From Thermoplasmata archaeon (lineage in GTDB: Archaea > Thermoplasmatota > Thermoplasmata > Thermoplasmatales > Thermoplasmataceae), in assembly GCA_021819605.1 (NCBI GenBank), contig JAKAQT010000009.1, positions 1 to 22,218 of the forward strand: DNA of 22,218 nucleotides. Reading direction: 5' to 3'. Both the position numbers and the translations under genes were made by a program. Below are positions 14,113 to 21,130 of the stretch, one piece after another (position 1 is the first letter of the stretch; the number at the start of each line of letters is the position of its first letter). The notes under the pieces are model-generated. The model was not told the DNA's origin and did no database searches. It saw nothing but the letters and a program-made list of their open reading frames with translations.

Positions 14113-14128
14113 ACCGGTCCAGACCGGT
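14113..14128. promoter_or_regulatory. Perfect palindromic operator ACCGGTC-CA-GACCGGT
   Basis: Two 7-base arms in exact inverted repeat with a 2-base spacer; each arm also contains the self-complementary hexamer ACCGGT. It lies one base before the HTH-10 start codon on the minus strand and directly beside the TATA box, so a bound protein would block RNA polymerase on that side. GC-rich content in an AT-rich promoter makes it stand out. Confidence 0.6.
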
Positions 14129-14140
14129 TATAAATATATA
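14129..14140. promoter_or_regulatory. Shared TATA box between the HTH-10 gene and the small protein gene
   Basis: TATAAATATATA at 14129-14140 is readable in both directions. On the minus strand it is 24 bases from the HTH-10 ATG; on the plus strand it starts an mRNA at about 14161, just before the GGTGA ribosome site (14162-14166) of the gene at 14174. Confidence 0.6.
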
Positions 14141-14173
14141 TTTTGCCCTACCATCTTAAGTTGGTGACAAAAG

Positions 14174-14434
14174 ATGGTTAATCTTATTGTTGAACACAGA
14201 TGGAAAGAAAAGAATCAGGAAGCAGCCTTCAAGGTAGTTGGAAGCATAGTTGACATGGCAAAGAATGGAAAATTGCCGCAGGGATTCTCCCTCAAATCAA
14301 TAAATGTGATAGGTTCAGAGAGAATGGCCATATGCAACTGGGAAGCCCCGGGCCTGAATGATCTGAAGGGCCTCGTTGCGCAGGTGAACCCGCCAACAAA
14401 GTATGAGATCTTCGAAGCGCAGAAGCTTCTCTGA
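14174..14434 (+). CDS. Small conserved-type protein, probable alpha-beta ferredoxin-like fold
   Basis: An 86-residue soluble protein without cysteine-rich or membrane features. It starts VNLIVEHRWKEKNQEAAFKVV (strand then helix), continues PQGFSLKSINVIGSERMAICNWEA (strand hairpin) and ends LVAQVNPPTKYEIFEAQKL (helix then strand), the order seen in small dimeric alpha-beta barrel proteins such as DUF3303 or DUF4242; the assignment is tentative. GGTGA at 14162-14166 lies seven bases before the ATG. It is divergent from the HTH-10 regulator over a shared promoter with a palindrome, so it is probably regulated by that protein and may be part of the same stress or metabolite response. Single copper, heme or metal sites cannot be seen. 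Confidence 0.75.
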   Translation: MVNLIVEHRWKEKNQEAAFKVVGSIVDMAKNGKLPQGFSLKSINVIGSERMAICNWEAPGLNDLKGLVAQVNPPTKYEIFEAQKLL

Positions 14435-14453
14435 AAATCAAACCAGGCAGTTT

Positions 14454-15926
14454 TTAATCCTCGCCCTGCGGGGATGCATCAATTTTTTTCTTGAATTCCC
14501 CTTTTTCCGGATCGAACGCCTCGCCTTTCTTTTTACCGGACTTCAGGATTGAGAGAATCCCAGCAAATATCAGTAACACAAGGCTGATCAGGAGTGCGGC
14601 GTGCAGTCCACCAAGGAATTTTGAGGAAACTCCCCCGGTAAGCTGCCTGTTTGTACCAAGAAATACCTCGAATGCAACATACCTTGGAATCGCCAGGGAT
14701 GCCACCGATATTGTTATGACGTAGCTCATCAGTGTTCCTATGCTGGAAAGTGTCCTAAGGAGGCCTGAAACCGATCCGTACAGGCGGCGTGGAGCACTTG
14801 ACATGACTGCACTGTTGTTTGATGGCCAGAAAAGTGCACCTCCGATGCCTGAAACTATAGATGCCAGTACAACAAGATACAGGCTGCTGTTAACCTTGAG
14901 TGTGAAATAGATGAGAACTCCTGCCGCCATGAGGAAGATCCCGATACCCGCCACAAGACCTGCGCCAATGTGATCGGAAAGCCTGCCCATCCTTGGGGCA
15001 AGGAGGCTTGCAACCACATATCCGGGGACAAGTAGCAGCGACGCCGTCAGCGGAGTGAAACCCCTGATACCCTGAAGATACATTATGAGTATGAAGATAA
15101 CCGATAAATAACCAAGGGCCTGAAGAAGGGCAGCAAATAGGGAAAACGTGAGCCTTGGCTCCCGGAATGCCCTGATTTCTATAACCGGGAACTTGACTAT
15201 CCTTTCCACATATATGAATGGTGCAATCAGCGCGAGCCCGGCCACAACCAGTGCGGTATTGAATGAATCCACACCGTGGCCCGCAATGTCTGTTGCACCG
15301 TACGATACCAGGGAGAGAATGGAAAGCAGAAGGACCATGCCGGGAACGTCGATCTTTGATGGCGCCCTGTTATTGTCCCTAACGTAGCGGACTGCCAGCA
15401 CAAAGCCGATGAGACCTATTGGAACGTTAATGTAGAATATGTATCTCCATCCGATAAAGGTCGTGATAATACCGCCCAGAACTATGCCCAGTGTTCCGCC
15501 TATATTCCATCCCATGGTGGTTATGCCGAATGCCCGCCCCCTTTCGCTTGGCGGGAAGTTGTCAGCAACTATGGCACTGCTGTTGGCCTGCATCAGTGCA
15601 GCTCCAAATGCCTGTATGCCCCTGGAAATGATAAGTATATCAATTGTTGGGGAAGCCCCCGATGCTGCTGAACCAACTATGAAAACAAGAAAACCGGAGT
15701 TGAACATCCTGCCCCGGCCAAATATATCGCCAAGTCTCCCAAGCTGTGTTGTGAAAGCAGCAAGAAGTAGCAGATAAATCAGTATAACCCAGATTGTGGA
15801 AACAAGGGATGCATGCAGATCAACTGTAATGGTTGGAAGCGCAAGTATCACGATTGTGGTATCGATTGCCGACATCAGTGTTCCCACCAAGACACTGACC
15901 AGTATCAGATCCTTTCTGTCCCTCAT
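14454..15926 (-). CDS. MFS transporter, DHA2 (EmrB/QacA) family, 14 membrane segments
   Basis: Proton-driven exporter of the drug:H+ antiporter-2 type in the cytoplasmic membrane. The 490-residue protein has SAIDTTIVILALPTI in the first helix (DHA2 motif D1), GRLGDIFGRGRMF after helix 2 (motif A), SRGIQAFGAALMQANSSAIV in the fourth-helix region and GTLGIVLGGIITTFIGWRYIFYIN around helix 5 to 6 (motif C GxxxGPxxGG variant). The C-terminus is a short charged tail (KSGKKKGEAFDPEKGEFKKK). The frame extends 33 residues further up to 16025, but that part would overlap the divergent promoter, so the ATG at 15926 is preferred. Substrate unknown. Upstream is a TATA element at 15961-15970 with repeats behind it. 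Confidence 0.9.
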   Translation of the reverse strand: MRDRKDLILVSVLVGTLMSAIDTTIVILALPTITVDLHASLVSTIWVILIYLLLLAAFTTQLGRLGDIFGRGRMFNSGFLVFIVGSAASGASPTIDILIISRGIQAFGAALMQANSSAIVADNFPPSERGRAFGITTMGWNIGGTLGIVLGGIITTFIGWRYIFYINVPIGLIGFVLAVRYVRDNNRAPSKIDVPGMVLLLSILSLVSYGATDIAGHGVDSFNTALVVAGLALIAPFIYVERIVKFPVIEIRAFREPRLTFSLFAALLQALGYLSVIFILIMYLQGIRGFTPLTASLLLVPGYVVASLLAPRMGRLSDHIGAGLVAGIGIFLMAAGVLIYFTLKVNSSLYLVVLASIVSGIGGALFWPSNNSAVMSSAPRRLYGSVSGLLRTLSSIGTLMSYVITISVASLAIPRYVAFEVFLGTNRQLTGGVSSKFLGGLHAALLISLVLLIFAGILSILKSGKKKGEAFDPEKGEFKKKIDASPQGED

Positions 15927-15960
15927 TGTTACTTTGCCTTTCAACGGTAAATTCAATCTG

Positions 15961-15995
15961 AAATAAATAGTGAACTGTTTACAAACTTTACAAAT
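15961..15995 (-). promoter_or_regulatory. MFS promoter with imperfect palindrome and tandem repeat
   Basis: On the minus strand CTATTTATTT (15970-15961) is a TATA box giving a leader of about 12 bases. Just upstream lie GTGAACTGTTTAC (15970-15982), an imperfect inverted repeat, and a tandem pair TTTACAAAC/TTTACAAAT (15978-15986, 15987-15995). These are plausible binding sites for a regulator of the exporter. Confidence 0.4.
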
Positions 15996-16030
15996 TATGC
16001 TTTTTCCAACAGATGTTGCGTCCACAAAAA

Positions 16031-16041
16031 GTAATTAAATA
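16031..16041 (+). promoter_or_regulatory. TATA box of the AAA_assoc_C gene
   Basis: TAATTAAATAC is centred about 29 bases before the ATG at 16065, consistent with a leaderless mRNA. Confidence 0.5.
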
Positions 16042-16064
16042 CATCACCATTCGTTATAACAACA

Positions 16065-16538
16065 ATGGAGAGCATAGAACCAGATGCAAGAATTGCCGAC
16101 TTAGTAGGGATACTCTATGTGCTGAGCTTCATTTTCAAGGAAAAGACAGACCTTTTTGAACTGGAAAAGGAAATGGAGGTTGACCTGGATGATCTAATGC
16201 CCATAGTGTACACTGCCTCCACGCTGGGCTTCGTTGAGGCAACGGAGGGAGACATATCTGTAACCCAGAAGGGCAGAGAATACATAGCTTCGAGCCTCAA
16301 GAAAAGAAAGGAGGTACTCAGGCAGTCCATAGCGAGTGTTGAGCCCTTCAAGACTGCCCTGAAACTGGGCAAATTCGAGATCGAAGATCTCTATGATGAG
16401 CTGAAGAAGGAGGGCATACAGACCTATAACAACCCATCGGGAAAGAGAGACCTGGAAATAATACTCATAGAGTGGGGACTCTATTCTGGACTCATAAGAA
16501 AGGACGATGAGGATTTTGTTGCCCAGACCGGACAATGA
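16065..16538 (+). CDS. Stand-alone AAA-associated C-terminal domain protein (AAA_assoc_C)
   Basis: A 157-residue soluble protein. It begins with a winged-helix-like half (IADLVGILYVLSFIFKEKTDLFELEKEMEVDLDDLMPIVYTASTLGFVEAT as a whole; key blocks are DLFELEKEMEVDLDDLMP and GDISVTQKGREYI) and continues with KLGKFEIEDLYDELKKEG and a final LEIILIEWGLYSGLI block. In many bacteria and archaea this domain forms the C-terminus of the ATPase of nitrate/taurine-type ABC transporters; here it is a separate gene, tail to tail with the permease gene of just such a transporter whose ATPase lacks the domain. It is therefore probably a regulatory subunit of that transporter. The family assignment is from memory of the pattern, not a search. 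Confidence 0.75.
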   Translation: MESIEPDARIADLVGILYVLSFIFKEKTDLFELEKEMEVDLDDLMPIVYTASTLGFVEATEGDISVTQKGREYIASSLKKRKEVLRQSIASVEPFKTALKLGKFEIEDLYDELKKEGIQTYNNPSGKRDLEIILIEWGLYSGLIRKDDEDFVAQTGQ

Positions 16539-16546
16539 AACGCACG

Positions 16547-16570
16547 GCCTGATGCGAGATCAAATCAGGC
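16547..16570. terminator. Hairpin between convergent AAA_assoc_C and permease genes
   Basis: GCCTGAT (16547-16553) and ATCAGGC (16564-16570) form a 7-pair stem with a 10-base loop that reaches into the permease stop codon. It may act as a terminator or RNA stabiliser for both converging transcripts; no T run follows. Confidence 0.4.
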
Positions 16571-18190
16571 AGAGTAAATTCCCTCCTCCGCAACATACTT
16601 CTTCCTTGCCAGGTCCATCATCCTTCTCGTGAAAACCAGAGAGTAAACAGCCACAACGATACCAAATATGAGGGAAGCCCACGCTGCTACGGCAAGATTT
16701 CCGTTGTTTGTTGCAACATCGATTGTCTTCATCAGGCCATGAGTCACCTCAAGGCTTTTGCCTCCGGCTATGTCAGGCCAGAACTCACCTATCATCAGCC
16801 CACCCCATGCGCTGTTGATGGTTGATGATATGCCGCTAATAAGGTACGGGAATGTGGATGGCATGATAATCATGCGCATTTTCTGGAAGAAACCCAGGTT
16901 AAGGTTATCCATGATTTCCAGATACTCAGAAGGCATTGCCTTGACGCCCATCCAGAAACTGTAGAATACATAGTAGAATGTGCTTATGAAACCCAGGAAT
17001 AAAACAAAGACTTCGCTTGTGTACGGCCCGAATATACTGTTCAGGAAGGGTACAGCCGCAAGGAATACGAATGGAAAATAGGTGGGAACCGGGTATGCGC
17101 TGAATCCCTGAATTACAGGAACCCCTACTGATTCTGCCCTTGCGTTCATTGCGAAATAGTATCCAACGAATATTGAGAACATGAAAGCAACCAAAGTTAT
17201 TATTGCAACACGGGCATAGTCGTAAAGAAGGTCAAGGAGAAGAGTTGGCGTCATCCTGAATAGTATCCCCCATTCTGCCGCCGATACGGATGCAATGATG
17301 TGATAGGCACCGTACAGCAGAAGGGCCAGGATCACAACGCCAGTTCCTGCCCATGCGTAGCTGTAGTTCTTCTGGCGAGGCGCCTCGTAATATTTATCCT
17401 GTTCCGTGCCCCTTCTCCTCCTGCGATCCATGTTATATTTTGCCAGCCTGTTGAGAGGATTCACGGAGGCCATGGCTGTGTACCTTATGGATTCGCGAAC
17501 ATTCAGCCGTCCCCGCCTGACTATGGGCATATCCGTATCAAGTGTGTATTTAGCTACTGCTCTTTTACTGAATTCGCGCAGTCCAATGATAACAATAGCG
17601 ATCACTATGCCAAGAACTATGAATGTCTCCACCACGTATGTCCATAGGTCCCTGGCGATGTAGCTGTCAAGAAGTGTCCCAACCCCAAATGTCCTGTATG
17701 TATGAATTCCTACGGCAAATACTTCGCTTACCGTGATGTAAAAGAACCCGTCAGAAACGCTTGGAAAAAGATTTGCCGATATCCTCGGAACGGAAAATGG
17801 AATGTATATATATCTTAACCTGTCAAGAAGACCGAACCTGAAGTTCTGGGAAACTTCAAGCATTTCCCTGGGAACTGTCTTGAAAGCCTGATATTCACCC
17901 ATCCATATATTCCATACCACGGCAGTGAATACAAGGAAATCGGCTGCAAGCTCAACTCCAAGGGGGCCGCCGACTCCAAGCACAAACAGTGCCAGCACTA
18001 TTGGAAAGAATGAAATTACAGGCACAGATTCAAAGACTTCAATTGCTGCAATAAATACATTCTCGAATGCCTTGCTCTTGACTGCTTGATATGCAAGAAA
18101 CCAGCCCACAACGACTGAGGCCAGCATGAGCCCAAGCACTCTTCCTGCAGTGGCAAGCACGGCGAGAAACATGAGCAGCAGTGGAATCAT
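16565..18190 (-). CDS. ABC transporter permease with two fused membrane domains (NitT/TauT type)
   Basis: A 541-residue membrane protein made of two binding-protein-dependent permease domains in tandem. Domain 1 covers about residues 1-215 and carries an EAA-like loop in REMLEVSQNFRFGLLDRL...YIPFSVPRI; domain 2 covers about 285-535 with SEYLEIMDNLNLGFFQKM...IMPSTFPYL. A basic linker of about 60 residues (including DRRRRRGTEQ) joins them on the cytoplasmic side. The fusion replaces the usual homodimer of single-domain permeases. The ATG overlaps the ATPase stop codon as ATGA, with GGGGGAGG in front, so the two genes are translationally coupled. Relatives move nitrate, sulfonates, taurine or similar anions, but no binding-protein gene is present here and the substrate is unknown. 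Confidence 0.9.
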   Translation of the reverse strand: MIPLLLMFLAVLATAGRVLGLMLASVVVGWFLAYQAVKSKAFENVFIAAIEVFESVPVISFFPIVLALFVLGVGGPLGVELAADFLVFTAVVWNIWMGEYQAFKTVPREMLEVSQNFRFGLLDRLRYIYIPFSVPRISANLFPSVSDGFFYITVSEVFAVGIHTYRTFGVGTLLDSYIARDLWTYVVETFIVLGIVIAIVIIGLREFSKRAVAKYTLDTDMPIVRRGRLNVRESIRYTAMASVNPLNRLAKYNMDRRRRRGTEQDKYYEAPRQKNYSYAWAGTGVVILALLLYGAYHIIASVSAAEWGILFRMTPTLLLDLLYDYARVAIITLVAFMFSIFVGYYFAMNARAESVGVPVIQGFSAYPVPTYFPFVFLAAVPFLNSIFGPYTSEVFVLFLGFISTFYYVFYSFWMGVKAMPSEYLEIMDNLNLGFFQKMRMIIMPSTFPYLISGISSTINSAWGGLMIGEFWPDIAGGKSLEVTHGLMKTIDVATNNGNLAVAAWASLIFGIVVAVYSLVFTRRMMDLARKKYVAEEGIYSA

Positions 18191-18936
18191 TTGTTCCTCC
18201 CCCTGGGTGTAAGGTAATTGTACAACCTGTCCAGGTATTTGTCAAATTCAGGATCTCGCGGATTGCGTGGCCTTGCAAGCGTCACATCCACCCTGGCCAC
18301 TACAGTTGCGGGTGATCCGTTGATGACATAAATCACGTCCGCAAGTTCCATGACTTCGGTGAGATTGTGCGAAACCATCACCACACTCTTGAGAGGAGTG
18401 TTTTCGTTGAATAGGATATTGTAAATATCCTGCCTGAGGCCCTCTGCCGTAAGTTCATCAAGGTGGGCAAACGGCTCATCCATGAGCAGGACCTGAGGAT
18501 CTGCAACAAGGGCCCTGGCCACTGCAACTCTCTGGCGCATGCCCCCGCTCATTTCCTTGGGGTAAAGATCTTCGAAACCTTGCAGGCCCACAGTTTCAAG
18601 GGCCACAAGAGCCATATCCCTTGCCTCGTCTTTCGGGAGCCTCCTTGGCTTCAGTGCAAGCATAACGTTCTCAATAGCTGTCATCCAGGGAAATGTGACG
18701 ATTGATTGATGGACCAGAACTGCCTGAGGAGTTGGCCGCAATATCCTTTTCCCCTGCAGCCTGACTTCTCCTGAACTTGGCTTCAGGAAACCGCCGATAA
18801 GCCTGAGAAGTGTGGATTTTCCAACCCCGGATGGGCCAACAAGGGCTACAAACTTACCGGATTCAGCGACAAGGTTGATGTCCGTGAAAACCTTAAACCC
18901 GTTATCATAAGTGAATTCGAGGTCCCTAACCTCAAT
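18187..18936 (-). CDS. ABC transporter ATP-binding protein (NitT/TauT type), no canonical start codon
   Basis: A complete nucleotide-binding domain of normal length (about 249 residues): IEVRDLEFTYDNG at the N-terminus, Walker A GPSGVGKST, Q-loop VLVHQSIVTFPW, signature MSGGMRQRVAVARAL, Walker B VLLMDEPF, D-loop and switch MVSHNLTEV. It energises the fused permease encoded immediately downstream (ATGA overlap). The frame is open to a stop at about 18986, yet no ATG, GTG or TTG lies in frame before Walker A; the first in-frame TTG is at 18741, behind Walker A. The family start fits ATT at 18936. A good ribosome site (AGGTGG, 18957-18952) and a TTG at 18947 lie upstream, but that TTG is in another frame. 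Either a rare start codon is used, or one base is missing from or mutated in this sequence. Confidence 0.85.
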   Translation of the reverse strand: MEVRDLEFTYDNGFKVFTDINLVAESGKFVALVGPSGVGKSTLLRLIGGFLKPSSGEVRLQGKRILRPTPQAVLVHQSIVTFPWMTAIENVMLALKPRRLPKDEARDMALVALETVGLQGFEDLYPKEMSGGMRQRVAVARALVADPQVLLMDEPFAHLDELTAEGLRQDIYNILFNENTPLKSVVMVSHNLTEVMELADVIYVINGSPATVVARVDVTLARPRNPRDPEFDKYLDRLYNYLTPRGRNK

Positions 18937-18976
18937 CGTTGTTCCAAGTAACCACCTTAACCGGTATTGAGCGATT

Positions 18977-18987
18977 CTATAATACTA
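18977..18987 (-). promoter_or_regulatory. TATA box of the ABC transporter operon
   Basis: On the minus strand AGTATTATAG would start transcription at about 18955, right at the AGGTGG ribosome site. This implies that translation must begin within the next 20-30 bases and argues against a start further upstream. Confidence 0.45.
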
Positions 18988-19748
18988 TTCACCCGGAGAA
19001 ATGATCCGAATGGAATTTTGGATAATATTTCGAGTGAAATCAATATTTATCAGAATGATCCATAGTTCTATAAACTATATAATTCATTAATGCGCCTTCA
19101 TTTTTGTCACGCTGCATGTGAGTGCATCCCGCATTAAAAGGGCCTTAAATCTGAAACCTCCTGACTTCATTACTTTATAGTCACTAGAAGTTTTTGACCG
19201 CTGAATCCAGAAGAAGTACTTGCAATAAATAAGGACGACATTGGTCTCACTGTTAATTGTATATTTTTCTAGAGCATCGAGAGTAAGATTTTAACTTTTT
19301 ACAAGTCATCTGAATGCAAATATAAATGTTCAAGCATTTTCTTAATTGCAAGTAAAACAACGTCCAGATATACGTATCATGAAATTACAATAAAATAAGA
19401 CCTATCAAATTTCGATTTCATTATAATTTCATGGCGAGCATATGTGGACCCGACATCAATATTAATCATGACTGCTAGCTTCTTCAAATCATGAAAGTCT
19501 TCGGGGAATAAGCAATGGTTGTAATAACCAACGAAAGTGTGTGTTCAAACAGACTAACTGGTATACAATATTAAACAATGTCACTGCTAATTGCACCTGA
19601 ACTTGTCATGAAATTCGCAAAAGTGAGTCATAAGGTATACTCTGTGAATTTTTTTGGTTTACAGACGTTGTTCCAGGAAAAATTTTCTACTTTTTAATCG
19701 TCAAAATTGAATTAATTCTTAATAGTTCTATTCTATTAGGGATTTGGG
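18988..19748. other. Long AT-rich non-coding stretch with repeated TCATGA motifs
   Basis: About 760 bases without a convincing gene. Base composition is distinctly AT-richer than to the left. It contains a 10-base perfect inverted repeat, CATGAAATTA (19378-19387) and TAATTTCATG (19424-19433), and further copies of the same core: CATGA at about 19468, CATGAAAG at about 19490 and CATGAAATT at 19607-19615. A minus-strand stretch (about 19087-19290) stays open for 67 codons but only its last 28 follow an ATG. No tRNA, insertion-sequence end pair or CRISPR repeat was recognised. Confidence 0.45.
19378..19433. repeat. 10-base perfect inverted repeat CATGAAATTA / TAATTTCATG
   Basis: Arms at 19378-19387 and 19424-19433, separated by 36 bases. 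It could be a pair of binding sites, an RNA hairpin or a remnant of mobile-element ends; no transposase gene is near enough to support the last. Confidence 0.45.
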
Positions 19749-19749
19749 T

Positions 19750-19760
19750 AAATTAAATAG
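19750..19760 (+). promoter_or_regulatory. TATA box of the aldehyde dehydrogenase gene
   Basis: AAATTAAATAG is centred about 27 bases before the ATG at 19782, which decides this start over a TTG six bases upstream and implies a leaderless mRNA. Confidence 0.55.
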
Positions 19761-19781
19761 CCAAGTAGATGTAACTTGATT

Positions 19782-21101
19782 ATGAAACTGAGCACAATTA
19801 ATCCTTACAACGGAGAAAAACTGGCCGATTATACTGAATATGATGGGGCACGGATTGATCAGATTCTCAAAAGTGTCAAAAATGAGCAAAAAGAGTGGAA
19901 GAAGAGCATTGATGAGAGGATAAATTATCTAAAATTTATACTTAGACCTAACCTTGTAAAAAGTAAAGAAGATCTCGCAAGATTGATGTCAAGTGAAATG
20001 GGAAAACCCATATCACAAAGCCTTTCTGAGATAGATAAATGCATCAACCTAATTGACTATTCAGTTCAAAATTATGTCCAGTATTTGGAGCCTGAGATTG
20101 TTAAAACGGATGGAAAGAAGACTTATGTACGATTTGATCCCATTGGTACTATCCTGTTGATAATGCCTTGGAATTTTCCACTCTGGCAGGTCATGCGGGC
20201 GGCTGTTCCAGCAATGCTGGTCGGGAATACTGTTGTCCTGAAACATGCGTCAATTGTTACGGGTACCAGTTTAATGATTGAGAAAATATTTGATAGTAGC
20301 ACGTTCAAATCTATTGTGATATCTGGCTCCAAAGTAGCATCATTAATACAGAAGGTTGATGGGATATCTCTCACCGGGTCCACAGCTGCGGGTAAATCTG
20401 TTGCCCAAGAAGCGGGCAAGCATTTGAAAAAAGTTGTTCTTGAACTTGGAGGATCTGATCCTTTTATAGTCCTAAAAAGTGCAAACTTGGATGAAGCTTC
20501 AGAAAAAGCTGTATTTGCCAGAATGCAGAATAACGGGCAGAGTTGTATAGCCTCTAAAAGATTTATTGTGCACGAAGAAGTGTTTGATGAATTCGTGCGA
20601 CGAATATCAGATAATTTCTCATCGATAAAAATAGGTGACCCACTTGAAAGGGATACTTTCTTGGGACCGCTCTCATCAAAGGAGCAAACATTGACTGTAT
20701 CAAACCAGATCAGGACTCTATCTGGACTTGGCAAAGTGACGGAATTTGGCAAGGTAGAAGGAGGAATAATACCACCCACAATAGCGCAAATTAAAGGGGA
20801 GTTTGACGAGGAGGTATTTGGACCAGTAGCAATATTAACGAAGTTTAAGAGTAATAATGAAGCAGTGAGATTGGCTAACAATGCTCCTTATGGACTTGGG
20901 TCATCAATTTGGGGATCGCCTGAAGAGGCCGAAGAAATGGCACCCAATATAGATGCAGGCATGGTTTTTGTCAACAAAGTTGTTGCTTCTGACCCAAGGG
21001 TACCTTTTGGAGGCATCAAACAGAGTGGTATTGGCAGGGAACTCTCTAAGTTTGGGTTAAGGGAATTCTCTAACATAAAAACCGTGTGGATAGATCACTG
21101 A
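19782..21101 (+). CDS. NAD(P)-dependent aldehyde dehydrogenase (succinate-semialdehyde/glyceraldehyde dehydrogenase-like)
   Basis: Oxidises an aldehyde to the acid with NAD(P). The 439-residue protein has the full catalytic set: Asn131 in MPWNFPLWQVMRAAVP, Glu221 in LELGGSDPFIVL and nucleophile Cys255 in NNGQSCIASKRFIV, plus EEVFGPVA and the tail PFGGIKQSGIGRELSKFG. It is closest by eye to E. coli Sad/YneI (succinate-semialdehyde dehydrogenase). Thermoplasma and Picrophilus use members of the aldehyde dehydrogenase superfamily as glyceraldehyde dehydrogenases of the non-phosphorylative Entner-Doudoroff route, so that role is an alternative. The stretch from Asn131 to Cys255 is roughly nine residues shorter than in typical members. 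Codons are AT-rich compared with genes to the left. Convergent with an Lrp regulator. Confidence 0.9.
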   Translation: MKLSTINPYNGEKLADYTEYDGARIDQILKSVKNEQKEWKKSIDERINYLKFILRPNLVKSKEDLARLMSSEMGKPISQSLSEIDKCINLIDYSVQNYVQYLEPEIVKTDGKKTYVRFDPIGTILLIMPWNFPLWQVMRAAVPAMLVGNTVVLKHASIVTGTSLMIEKIFDSSTFKSIVISGSKVASLIQKVDGISLTGSTAAGKSVAQEAGKHLKKVVLELGGSDPFIVLKSANLDEASEKAVFARMQNNGQSCIASKRFIVHEEVFDEFVRRISDNFSSIKIGDPLERDTFLGPLSSKEQTLTVSNQIRTLSGLGKVTEFGKVEGGIIPPTIAQIKGEFDEEVFGPVAILTKFKSNNEAVRLANNAPYGLGSSIWGSPEEAEEMAPNIDAGMVFVNKVVASDPRVPFGGIKQSGIGRELSKFGLREFSNIKTVWIDH

Positions 21102-21130
21102 CCCTATTCATGGGTTATCTGCTATAGGGT
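21101..21130. terminator. Hairpin between convergent aldehyde dehydrogenase and Lrp genes
   Basis: ACCCTAT (21101-21107) and ATAGGGT (21124-21130) form a 7-pair stem around a 16-base loop. It spans the last base of the dehydrogenase gene and the end of the Lrp gene and may separate the two transcripts. Confidence 0.35.

Noticed and set aside
15927..16025. 33-residue N-terminal extension of the MFS transporter
   Set aside because: It would cover the repeats and the divergent promoter region, and DHA2 proteins start just before the first helix, as with the ATG at 15926.
19087..19290. Minus-strand stretch open for 67 codons in the gene-free region
   Set aside because: Only the last 28 codons follow an ATG, there is no ribosome site, and the translated sequence matches no family I know; chance or an old remnant.
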